64,000 nucleotides of DNA from assembly GCA_029880325.1 (NCBI GenBank), contig JAOUOP010000006.1:1-64000 (forward strand), written 5' to 3'. A program made the position numbers and the translations under genes. Each line of letters starts with the position of its first letter. Position 1 is the first letter of the stretch. The stretch comes from Myxococcales bacterium. Its GTDB lineage: Bacteria > Myxococcota_A > Polyangia > Polyangiales > JAFGIB01. The notes below the pieces were generated by a model. It made no database searches. It saw only the letters and a list, made by a program, of their open reading frames with translations, and had not been told where the DNA came from. Below are positions 53,256-61,242 of this stretch, piece by piece.

Positions 53256-54392
53256 GTGCCACGGCTCCACGACGCAACTCGCCGCGTTTTCCTGCGCACC
53301 GGCGCCAGCGGCTTCATCAGTCTGCTGCTGCCGGCCACCCTGGGATGTGGCGATCGGGGCGAGCGCGGGGCGGACGCCGGCGGTGACGCCTCCCCGACGG
53401 CGATCGAGGCGGGACCCCACGACGCGGGCAAGGCGCCGACCCTACCCCCCTGCGAGCACTTCCTGACCCCCATCGAAGACTTCCCGGCCCTCTTCGGCGG
53501 CAACGGCACGGTGGCCGACTGGCGGGCGCCCGAACAGGTGGCGCCCGACCATGTGCTGCGCATCTCGGGCCTGGTCAGCACTCCCCTGTCGTTGAGCCTC
53601 GATGAGCTCATGGCCGACACCGAAAACCAGCTGACCGTGCTCAACACCCTGCAGTGCGTCTTCGGCAAGCGCGGCACGGCGCTGTGGACGGGCGTGCCAC
53701 TCAAGGTCCTGCTCGATCGCGCCGGCATCGACCGCCAGCGCACGCTGCGCCTTCTGTGCTACGGCGCCGATCGCTTCGACAACAACTTGAAGTTAGAGGA
53801 CATCGACAACCCGCCCCCCGAAGTCTTTCCGCCCCTGGTCGCCTTTCGCATCCAGGGAAAGCCTTTGCCCGTCGACCTGGGCGGCCCCATGCGCCTCTTG
53901 CTGTGCGACCGCTTCGGCTTCAAGAACATCAAATGGCTCGAGGGCATCGACGCCACCGACCGCGATGAAGCGATCGGCGTCTATCAAAACCCGCCCTACA
54001 ACTACAGCGACGACCGGGCCGTGGTGACCCCCAATCTGCGCCTCACCGAGCCCGGCTTCGAGGCCATCGTCCCCGCCGGCAAGACCCTGCTGTGCGGCCA
54101 CGCCCTCAGCGGCTTCGGCGGCATCGAACGCGTGCAGCTCTCCCTCGACGGTCAGCCCTACATCGACGCCCAGCTCAGCCCGCTCGAACAGGTGCTTTCG
54201 AGCACGCCGGAGCTTTCATCGGCCCTGCAGGTGCAACGGCCCGAGGCCTTCCCCTACCCCTTCCGCGGCGTCTGGGCGCCGTGGCAGCTGGAGTTCACGC
54301 TCGAGCCCGGAAAGCACGTCATCGCCATGCGCACCGTCGACCGCGCCGGCGAGGTCGGGGGCTCCGACACCGTGGGACTCGACGTGGTCTGA
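53256..54392 (+). CDS. Tat-exported molybdopterin oxidoreductase, sulfite-oxidase-like
   Basis: A 378-aa enzyme. The N terminus has TRRVFLRTG, a twin-arginine motif, then a hydrophobic stretch ending TLGCGD, suggesting a Tat-exported lipoprotein. The molybdopterin domain (about 70-250) shows the Mo-ligand Cys in LNTLQCVFGKRGTALWTGVPLKVLL and the pattern LRLLCYGADRF. An Ig-like dimerisation domain of the sulfite oxidase family closes it. No haem domain. The electron partner and substrate are unknown. ATGs at 53139 and 53154 are alternative starts; GTG 53256 leaves room for a divergent promoter. Confidence 0.85.
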   Translation: MPRLHDATRRVFLRTGASGFISLLLPATLGCGDRGERGADAGGDASPTAIEAGPHDAGKAPTLPPCEHFLTPIEDFPALFGGNGTVADWRAPEQVAPDHVLRISGLVSTPLSLSLDELMADTENQLTVLNTLQCVFGKRGTALWTGVPLKVLLDRAGIDRQRTLRLLCYGADRFDNNLKLEDIDNPPPEVFPPLVAFRIQGKPLPVDLGGPMRLLLCDRFGFKNIKWLEGIDATDRDEAIGVYQNPPYNYSDDRAVVTPNLRLTEPGFEAIVPAGKTLLCGHALSGFGGIERVQLSLDGQPYIDAQLSPLEQVLSSTPELSSALQVQRPEAFPYPFRGVWAPWQLEFTLEPGKHVIAMRTVDRAGEVGGSDTVGLDVV

Positions 54393-54397
54393 AGCGC

Positions 54398-55219
54398 TCA
54401 CGAAAGTTCCAAAATCAGAAACTTCACCCGCCGCCGGTCACCCTCGCCCACGCCGAAAAACGCCTCTGGGCGCGCATCGGGCCAGGTCTCGACCGCAAAC
54501 GATGGCGGCACCTTGGCCCACAAGGGTCTTTCGGAACTCGCAAGCGTGCACAGCTCCGCGAGCAGGGGCAGCGCCGTCGGCTCGACCCGCTGCTTGTCGT
54601 AGCCCTCGCCCCAGGGCGGATCGACGAAGAGCAGGTCGGCTTCGATCTCCGGCACCAATACCCGGGCATCGCCGTGGACGAAGTCGATGCGCTCGGCGAC
54701 GCCGTAGACGCGGGCGTTGTGGCGGGCGCACTCGAGGCGACCGGCGTCGCGCTCGATGGCGGTCACCGAAAGCCCGGCGCGGGCGAAGCCGATGGCGTTG
54801 CCCCCAGCGCCCGCGGCGGCATCGAGCACGCGCCCCGCGCCCCGCGCCGCGGCCCGCTGCCCGAGCGAAAGCGCCAGCGCCTCGGGCGTTAGGCTGCGGC
54901 GCCCCTCGGCGTCCAAACGCACGCCGCCGCGACCGAAGCCGGGGCTGCCGCTGCGGTAACGACGGGCCTCCTCGGCCAGCGCGCGACGCCTGAGCACCCG
55001 CGGCAGCGCGGGCTCGACCGCAAGCGTGAGCGCGCGCCCCCCGAGCCCCACGCCGCGCAGCCGCGCCGCCAGATCGGCCGCGGCCGAGGCATCCAGCCGG
55101 GCCTGCGCGCTCACGCGACCCCCCTGCTCGGCGCTGAACTCGAAGTCGCCGTCGCCCAGCAGCCGGCGCGCGTCGAGCCAGTCCGGCAGCCCGCCCACGA
55201 CCACCCGATAGAGGCCCAC
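54398..55219 (-). CDS. Class I methyltransferase resembling TGS1 RNA-cap methylases
   Basis: A 273-aa SAM-dependent enzyme. The Rossmann core shows VLDAAAGAGGNAIGFA (motif I), AIERDAGRLECARHNARVYGVAERIDFVHGD and FVDPPWGEGYDKQ. Together these match the trimethylguanosine-synthase family (PF09445) rather than RsmD, where NPPY is expected. The N-terminal 100 residues form a separate domain of unknown type (LLGDGDFEFSAEQGG). Bacterial relatives are thought to act on RNA; the target is unknown. It ends 5 bp from a convergent gene and 1 bp from the RlmN-like gene on the same strand, with which it probably forms an operon. Confidence 0.8.
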   Translation of the reverse strand: MGLYRVVVGGLPDWLDARRLLGDGDFEFSAEQGGRVSAQARLDASAAADLAARLRGVGLGGRALTLAVEPALPRVLRRRALAEEARRYRSGSPGFGRGGVRLDAEGRRSLTPEALALSLGQRAAARGAGRVLDAAAGAGGNAIGFARAGLSVTAIERDAGRLECARHNARVYGVAERIDFVHGDARVLVPEIEADLLFVDPPWGEGYDKQRVEPTALPLLAELCTLASSERPLWAKVPPSFAVETWPDARPEAFFGVGEGDRRRVKFLILELS

Positions 55220-55220
55220 C

Positions 55221-56093
55221 TCAGCGTCCTTCCGGGCTTCCGATCGGGGCGCTCACGCCCAAAGCCCCCGAGCCGCGGCCCGAGCGCAGCGCCACCAGCG
55301 TGCCGCAGCCCCCATTTTCCTCGATGCGCGCGGTGGCGCTCATGCGCACGCGCAGCCCGGTGGCCGTCAGGCGTGCCCACAGCGCGTCGTAGCGCTCGCG
55401 CGGCAGGCGCCGGTAACCGTCGCCGAGCACCGGGGCCACCGGATTGTAGGCGTAGAGATGCAGCGTCAGCCCCAGCGGCCGCGCCCGTGCGGCAAAGGCG
55501 TCCAGCTCCGCTTCGCTGTCGTTTTCGCCCGCCATCAGCAGATAGGAGAGCGCGATCTTCTTCTGACGGCTGCGGCTGAGGCTGGGCAAGACCTCCGCCA
55601 GGGTTGCGAAGAGATCCCCGAGCGGCGGCGCCTGGGGCAAGAGCCGTCGCCGCGTGGACTCGTAGCCGGCGTGCACCGAGAGCGTCAGCCCGTTGTGCAG
55701 CCAGCCCAGGGCCTGCCGCAACCTGGGCAGCGGCCCGCCGCTGGTGGTCAAACTCGTCTTGATGGTCCGGGCCCGACAGCTGTCGATGAACTCAGCGGCG
55801 ACGGCGAAGTTATGCAGCGGCTCGCCGATGCCTGAAAGCGTGGCGCGACGCACCAGATGCCCCCGTGCAAGCACCGCCTCGAGCTGCCCCTCGAGTTCCT
55901 CGAGCCGCAGGTTGCGCCCGAAACCGTTGGCCCCCGAGGCGCAGAAACGACAGCCCACGGCGCAGCCCACCTGGCTCGAAACGCAGAGCGTATCGCCCCG
56001 GTAGAGCACGCTCTCGACGCGCGCACCGTCGTCGAGCCGCACCACGAAACGGCGGTTCTGGCGGCTCTGAATCTCCTCGACGATCTCGACCAT
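55221..56093 (-). CDS. RlmN/Cfr-like radical SAM methyltransferase
   Basis: A 290-aa enzyme. The 4Fe-4S motif is CAVGCRFC (Cys44, 48, 51). Upstream Cys37 in TLCVSSQVGC and downstream Cys263 in NGGCGTL correspond to the two mechanistic cysteines of RlmN/Cfr, so the methyl-carrier chemistry is intact. SGIGEPL replaces the usual GMGEPL. It is shorter than RlmN (about 370-400 aa), missing the N-terminal helical domain, so it may modify a different RNA or site. The frame runs back to 56240, but the ATG at 56093 with GGTAGG upstream is chosen. It is paired with the TGS1-like gene. Confidence 0.83.
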   Translation of the reverse strand: MVEIVEEIQSRQNRRFVVRLDDGARVESVLYRGDTLCVSSQVGCAVGCRFCASGANGFGRNLRLEELEGQLEAVLARGHLVRRATLSGIGEPLHNFAVAAEFIDSCRARTIKTSLTTSGGPLPRLRQALGWLHNGLTLSVHAGYESTRRRLLPQAPPLGDLFATLAEVLPSLSRSRQKKIALSYLLMAGENDSEAELDAFAARARPLGLTLHLYAYNPVAPVLGDGYRRLPRERYDALWARLTATGLRVRMSATARIEENGGCGTLVALRSGRGSGALGVSAPIGSPEGR

Positions 56094-56238
56094 CGCGCGC
56101 AGCCTACCCGAAATTTCGATGCGGGCACCCGCAGGCCGCGCCCGGGTGTCCCGTGGACGCAAATCCGGACGCGCGCCCCGAAGATCGACAAGCCCCCCGC
56201 TCTGGTTCATCCTCTGGCGCCCGCCGCGGCGAGCCCCC

Positions 56239-57531
56239 ATGGACGACCCCGAAAGCCAGCCCCAAAGCGCCTCGTCCGCCCCCGCGGAAGCCGCCGAAAC
56301 CCGCCCCCTGGGCCCGCTCCAGACGCCCGCTTCAGCCCCGCCCTCAGCCCCGGCGCCGGACTACCCCGAAGACGTCCGCATCGTGGAAGACGGCGAGCGC
56401 CGCATCGTGCTGGTCGGCACCGCCCACATCTCCCAGGAGTCGGTGGACCTGGTACGCCACGTCATCGGCCAGGAGCGGCCGGACGTGGTCTGCGTGGAGC
56501 TGGACCCGCGACGCTACGAAGCCCTCTCCCAGCGCAAACGCTGGGAGGCCCTCGACCTGCGCGAGGTGATTCAAAACCGCCAGCTGGCGACGCTGCTTTT
56601 GAATTTTTTTCTCGCTTCATATCAGAAGCGCCTGGGCGGCAAGCTCGGCGTAATGCCGGGCAGCGAGCTGCTCGAAGCCACACGCACGGCCGAGGCCGAA
56701 GGCGTGCCCTTCGAGCTGTGCGACCGCGACGTGCGCGTCACCCTGCGAAGGGCCTGGGCCGCGCTGTCTTTGTGGAAGAAGGCCAGCCTGATCTCGGCGG
56801 TCATGGCCAGCGCGTTCGAGACCCCCGAGCTCAGCGAAGAAGATCTGCGCAAACTGCGCCAAAAAGACGTGCTTAGCGAGCTGATGGAGCAGCTCGGCCA
56901 AGCGCTTCCGGAGCTGAAGCGGGCGCTCATCGACGAGCGCGATCAATACCTGGCCGCCAAGATCGGAGCCACCGAAGGCAACACCGTGGTGGCGGTGGTG
57001 GGCGCCGGCCACGTCGCCGGCATGGTCGAGGTCCTCAAAAACCGCCAGCCGGTGGATCTGCAGGCCCTGGACACCATCCCGCCGGTCTCGGGCCTGTGGC
57101 GAACCCTGGGATGGTCGGTCGCCGCCGTCATCCTCGGCTCGCTCGCCTACATTGGCATGACGCGCGGCCCCCAGGCCGCCGGCGACAGCGCCCTCTACTG
57201 GTTTCTCGCCAACGCCATCCCCTGCGCTGTCGGCGGCATCGTCGCCCTGGCCCACCCGCTGACCATCCTGGCCGGCTTCATGGCCGCCCCCTTCACCAGC
57301 CTGACGCCCGTCATCGGCGCCGGCTACGTCACAGCCGCCGTGCAGGTCTACCTGGCGCCACCGCGCGTGCACGAATTCCAAAGCGTGGGCGAAGACATCG
57401 CCGAAGCCCGCACCTGGTGGCGAAGTCGCCTGCTGCGGGTCTTCCTGGTGTTCCTGCTCACCAGCCTCGGCAGCTTCGTGGGTACCTGGGTCGGCGGCGT
57501 GGAAGTGGTCTCGAATCTTTTCCCCTCGTGA
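56239..57531 (+). CDS. TraB/PrgY-family membrane protein
   Basis: A 430-aa protein. After a Pro/Ala-rich N-tail (about 1-35), the TraB domain (about 45-245) has IVLVGTAHISQESVDLV, VCVELDPRRYEAL, ELCDRDVRVTLRRAW and AVVGAGHVAGMVE, with the conserved His/Glu arrangement of this putative metallopeptidase-like fold. Four TM segments follow (about 285-430). Relatives are found from archaea to eukaryotes; PrgY-like members limit pheromone or peptide activity. The role here is unknown. It ends 8 bp before the CAP-domain gene and probably shares its transcript. Confidence 0.88.
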   Translation: MDDPESQPQSASSAPAEAAETRPLGPLQTPASAPPSAPAPDYPEDVRIVEDGERRIVLVGTAHISQESVDLVRHVIGQERPDVVCVELDPRRYEALSQRKRWEALDLREVIQNRQLATLLLNFFLASYQKRLGGKLGVMPGSELLEATRTAEAEGVPFELCDRDVRVTLRRAWAALSLWKKASLISAVMASAFETPELSEEDLRKLRQKDVLSELMEQLGQALPELKRALIDERDQYLAAKIGATEGNTVVAVVGAGHVAGMVEVLKNRQPVDLQALDTIPPVSGLWRTLGWSVAAVILGSLAYIGMTRGPQAAGDSALYWFLANAIPCAVGGIVALAHPLTILAGFMAAPFTSLTPVIGAGYVTAAVQVYLAPPRVHEFQSVGEDIAEARTWWRSRLLRVFLVFLLTSLGSFVGTWVGGVEVVSNLFPS

Positions 57532-57539
57532 CGGCAGCC

Positions 57540-59144
57540 ATGACGACACCGGAACTCAACTGGCTGTTTGCATCCGCTCTATTCTCTCTCTGCATCGGCT
57601 GCGGCGCGGCGACGACCGGCACCACGGGCGCGCTCAAACCCACCCACTTCGACGCCCCCGGCGCCGCCAGCACCCTCTACGAAAGCCAGCCGCCGGCGGG
57701 CACGGCGGTCGGCGGCCCCCACGCCGAGCGCCTGGGCGCCGGCATCGGCCAGCGCAAGGGCCTGAGCGCCGACCCACGCCTGCGTGAACTCGCCGGCTGG
57801 GCCCTTTCAAAGCTCGACGACCAGGGCGCGCCGCCCCCCCATCCCGTCATCGACCTCTGGGCCCACCACCTGGGCCTGCCCGAACCCGCCCCGCACCTCA
57901 TCGTGTTGGGTCAGAGCGACCCCTCCACCCTCGCAGAACGCGTCGACCAGGAGTTGACGCGCGCCCTTGCAAACCACCGCTACACCCACTACGGCGCCGC
58001 CAGTGGCGACATCGACGGCACCGTGTTGGTCGTCATCGCCCTATCCTGGCGTTGGGCCGACATCGAAGCCGTACCGCGACGCATCGAAAAGGGTGCCGAG
58101 CTCAAGCTCAGCGGCGAGCTCGACCCCGAACTGTCGGCACCGGAGCTGGTCGTCACCTTCCCCGACGGCAGCGACCTGCGCGGCCCGCGCCAAAAGGGGC
58201 GACGCTTCGAGGTACGCGTTCCCACCGACCAGCAGGGCGAATACCGGGTCGAGCTTTTGGCCCACTCCAAGCTCGGAAGCACCGTCGTGGCCAACTTCCC
58301 CGTCTTCGTCGGCGTCGAGCCCACCACCTCCATCACCGTCGAGGGATCCGCGGCCGAGGGCGGTCTAACCCCGGAGCAACTCGCCGCGCGCCTGCTCGAG
58401 CTGACCAATAAGGAACGCAAACGTGCGGGCCTGCACCCCCTGGAACTGCACCAAGGACTCTCCAAAGTCGCCCTCGGCCACAGCCAGGACATGCACGCCC
58501 ACGGCTTCGTCGGCCACACCTCCCCCACCACCGGCAGCGCCGCCCAGCGCGTCGAGCGTGCCGGCCTCCGCACCCCCGTCGTGCTCGAAAACATCGGTCG
58601 CGGCTACAGCACCGCCGAGGTCCACGGCGGCCTCATGGACAGCCCCGGCCACCGCGCCAACATCTTGAACCCGCGCGTAAGCCACGTGGGCATCGGCTCG
58701 GTCATCACCACCGAAGACGAGCGCAGCGTCTACCTGGTCACGTTGGTCTACTCCCAATTCGCCAAGATCATCGACACCGGCAACGCCCCGGCTGAGTTGC
58801 TCTCGCGCATCAACGCCGAACGCGAGCGCCGCGGAGCGCCCCCGCTGGAGCTCGACGAAACCCTCTCCGCGCACTGCCAGCAAGCCGCCGAACGCTTCTT
58901 CTCGCGACAAGCGCCGGCGCGCGAACCGCTACTGCAACGGCTCAGCCAAGAGAGCGCCAAGGCAGGGCTGCCCTACCGGCGCCTGGGCGCCATGCTCACG
59001 GTAGTCGCCTCCCTCGAAGACGCCGCCGGCATCGACAGCCTGCTCGAACGCTCAATTGCGGGCCTGGGCCTCGGCATCGCCCAGGGCACCCGCAGCGACA
59101 CCATGGAAGACGCCATCGCGGTGGTGGCGATCGTGGCGTACTGA
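57540..59144 (+). CDS. Lipoprotein with CAP domain and second CAP-like copy
   Basis: A 534-aa exported protein with a hydrophobic N-terminal stretch and lipobox CIGC (Cys21). A beta domain (about 115-265) precedes a CAP/SCP domain (about 285-400: LTNKERKRAGLHPLELHQGLSKVALGHSQDM, GHTSPTTG, VLENIGRG, MDSPGHRANILNP). A second, degraded copy starts at about 420 (LLSRINAERERRGAPPLELDETLSAHCQQAA) and lacks the His/Glu set. CAP proteins bind sterols or lipids, peptidoglycan or other ligands. The gene follows the TraB gene by 8 bp and likely shares its promoter. Confidence 0.87.
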   Translation: MTTPELNWLFASALFSLCIGCGAATTGTTGALKPTHFDAPGAASTLYESQPPAGTAVGGPHAERLGAGIGQRKGLSADPRLRELAGWALSKLDDQGAPPPHPVIDLWAHHLGLPEPAPHLIVLGQSDPSTLAERVDQELTRALANHRYTHYGAASGDIDGTVLVVIALSWRWADIEAVPRRIEKGAELKLSGELDPELSAPELVVTFPDGSDLRGPRQKGRRFEVRVPTDQQGEYRVELLAHSKLGSTVVANFPVFVGVEPTTSITVEGSAAEGGLTPEQLAARLLELTNKERKRAGLHPLELHQGLSKVALGHSQDMHAHGFVGHTSPTTGSAAQRVERAGLRTPVVLENIGRGYSTAEVHGGLMDSPGHRANILNPRVSHVGIGSVITTEDERSVYLVTLVYSQFAKIIDTGNAPAELLSRINAERERRGAPPLELDETLSAHCQQAAERFFSRQAPAREPLLQRLSQESAKAGLPYRRLGAMLTVVASLEDAAGIDSLLERSIAGLGLGIAQGTRSDTMEDAIAVVAIVAY

Positions 59145-59319
59145 CGGCTTGCATGGCTGGGGAGTCGGGCGAGCTGCCGCAAGCCAGGGGCCCGAAAGCC
59201 CCGAATCCCCCCTCAACGACGAGGTTCGGGGCGCAGCGAGCATCGAAGCACCCCCTGTCGCAGCTTCCCGGGCCATCGGGAGCCCATCCGGGTTATGGTG
59301 CGCGGCGCGGCGGAGGCCG

Positions 59320-60552
59320 ATGCACTCGGAAGCTTCGGAGCTACAACAGGCGCGGTGGAGGCGCCCCGGGCGCGCCGCGTGCGGCACCGGGCGCTGGCCC
59401 GCCAGCGCTTTGCTGCTGCTGCTGCTTTCGACCCGCGTTGCGGGGCAGCTACCGCAGCCAGCGCCGGGCGACGACGCGACGCCGGCGGTGCTGGTGCTGC
59501 TACCGGCCATCGAGCCGGCCGCCGTGCGCGGCCTGCGCGATGCCATGGAGGCCCAATTCTCGCTGCTCGATGTGAGCCTGCACTTCGAGCTCGATGCCAG
59601 CGGCGCCACCTCCCTGGGCGCACGCCTGGCGGAGGCCAAGGCCCTGAGCGACCAGATCGGCGGCGCCGCGGCGGTCTTTTGGATCGACCCCCAGACCGAT
59701 GGGCGCTGGCTGATGCACCTGATGGATCCTCTCGAAGAGCGCATCGTTGTCCGCGCCATCGAGCTGGGCGAAGAGGCGATCGACGGTTCCGGAGCGCAGG
59801 CCGAGGCTGCGGCGGTGATGGCGCGCGTTTCAGCGCAGGCGCTGCTCAGCGGTCAGCCGCTGCCGGCTGAACTGGCTGTCGAACCCCCGGTCGAACCGGC
59901 GCCCGATCCCGCACCCCGAGCTCCGCCCCCTGAGCGCGCCCCGCCGGCCCCGGCCCTGCGGCTGTTCACGGGCTATTCCGGAATCGACTTTGCCGAAGAG
60001 GTGGGATTCCGCCACGGCCTGGGCCTGGGGCTAACCTATTTGGGGCTGAAGACGATGACTGTCAGCGTCGAGAGCGCCCTGCAGCCGACCATGGAGGTCG
60101 AGCACTTCTCCGACGATGGCACCAGCGCCGCACGGCTGGAGGTCTTCAGAGTTCCGCTGAGGCTGTACGCAGGCTACCGGCGGCCACTCGGCCCCGTGGA
60201 ACTCGAGCTGCAGGGGGGAGGCCTGATCGAGATTCAGCGCAGCACCACCCATGTGGACACGCGGTTGCTGCGAAGCGAGCCTCCCGCCCAGGCCCGGGGC
60301 GGGCGCACCACGGTGGAAGCCGAGCCCCAGGCCACCCACTCCATGTGGGGCCTGTCGCTCCGGGTTCACGCCTACTACCCCTTGACCGCGGATCTGGGCG
60401 CCTTCGCGGGGCTGGGCCTGGATTTGATCCCGAACAATTTCCCCTACTACGCGGAAGAAGAGCTGGACGATGGCACCAGCGAGCTGGTCTGGATGCTCTC
60501 GGCCCACCGTTTGCGCCCCTTGCTGCAGCTGGGCCTGTGGCTCTACCCATGA
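59320..60552 (+). CDS. Predicted outer-membrane protein of the FecR/sigma cluster
   Basis: A 410-aa product. The signal segment (about 25-50: WPASALLLLLLSTRVAGQ) precedes a soluble domain (about 55-185: VLVLLPAIEPAAVRGLRDAMEAQFSLLD, AVFWIDPQTDGRW) that could sense peptidoglycan or stress, a Pro-rich linker, and a barrel-like C-terminal part (about 225-410: RLFTGYSGIDFAEEVGFRHGLGLGLTYLGL, LQLGLWLYP). GGAG is 4 nt upstream of the ATG. Function unknown. It is upstream of the ECF sigma and FecR-like genes, a typical position for a surface partner. Confidence 0.68.
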   Translation: MHSEASELQQARWRRPGRAACGTGRWPASALLLLLLSTRVAGQLPQPAPGDDATPAVLVLLPAIEPAAVRGLRDAMEAQFSLLDVSLHFELDASGATSLGARLAEAKALSDQIGGAAAVFWIDPQTDGRWLMHLMDPLEERIVVRAIELGEEAIDGSGAQAEAAAVMARVSAQALLSGQPLPAELAVEPPVEPAPDPAPRAPPPERAPPAPALRLFTGYSGIDFAEEVGFRHGLGLGLTYLGLKTMTVSVESALQPTMEVEHFSDDGTSAARLEVFRVPLRLYAGYRRPLGPVELELQGGGLIEIQRSTTHVDTRLLRSEPPAQARGGRTTVEAEPQATHSMWGLSLRVHAYYPLTADLGAFAGLGLDLIPNNFPYYAEEELDDGTSELVWMLSAHRLRPLLQLGLWLYP

Positions 60553-60633
60553 CGGGGACCTAACGCGGGGCTTTTGCCGCAACAAAATCCCGACCACAAT
60601 CGGGGTGTCCCACACACTCCCCAAACCGGAGCA

Positions 60634-61242
60634 GTGCAGATCGCCTCTACCGAAATTCGGCCCGACACGGGCAGCAGCGAACTGGGCCTGATGCGCCGGG
60701 TAGCCGACGGAGATCCGCGCGCGCAGCGGGTCCTGGCTCACCGCCTCGCACCCCGTGTGCAGCGGGTTGCGCGGCGCCTGCTGGCCAACCGGGCTGATGC
60801 CGAAGACGCAGCCCAGGTCTCCCTGATGGAGATCCTGCGTTCGGCCGGGTCCTTCCGGGAAGAGGCCAGCATCGAGCGCTGGGCCGATCGCATCGCGGTG
60901 CGCACCTCGCTGCGCCTGGCGCGCGACCAGCGGCGCCCGCCCTGGAGCTTCGGCTCTGCGATCGAAGCCGACGATCTAGGCGCTCCGGCGCCCGCGCCCC
61001 CCGACCCCGGCGACACGCCGCGGGCACTGATGGAATACCTGGCGGAGCTTCCGGCGGCCCGCCGTGAGGTCCTCGTCATGAAACACGCCCTCGGCTACAC
61101 GACCGAGGAAATCGCGGAAATGACGGGAAAGCCGGTGGGTACGGTGAAAGACAGGTTGGTTGCGGCTCGTAAGCAAGTGCGCAAGCTGATCCAGCGGGAA
61201 CTGCGGCTGGGCGCACGCAAAGGGGATCGAGATGTGGGATAG
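60634..61242 (+). CDS. ECF-type RNA polymerase sigma factor
   Basis: About 202 aa with region 2 (LMRRVADGDPRAQRVLAHRLAPRVQRVARRLL, ADAEDAAQVSLMEILRSAGSF) and region 4 (LMEYLAELPAARREVLVMKHALGYTTEEIAEMTGKPVGTVKDRLVAARKQVRKLI). The start is ambiguous: GTG at 60634 has GGAG close by, a TTG at 60574 is upstream, and an ATG at 60691 starts directly at region 2. It overlaps the FecR-like gene by 11 bp. This is the second ECF sigma gene of the window, probably governed by that downstream membrane protein. Confidence 0.87.
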   Translation: MQIASTEIRPDTGSSELGLMRRVADGDPRAQRVLAHRLAPRVQRVARRLLANRADAEDAAQVSLMEILRSAGSFREEASIERWADRIAVRTSLRLARDQRRPPWSFGSAIEADDLGAPAPAPPDPGDTPRALMEYLAELPAARREVLVMKHALGYTTEEIAEMTGKPVGTVKDRLVAARKQVRKLIQRELRLGARKGDRDVG

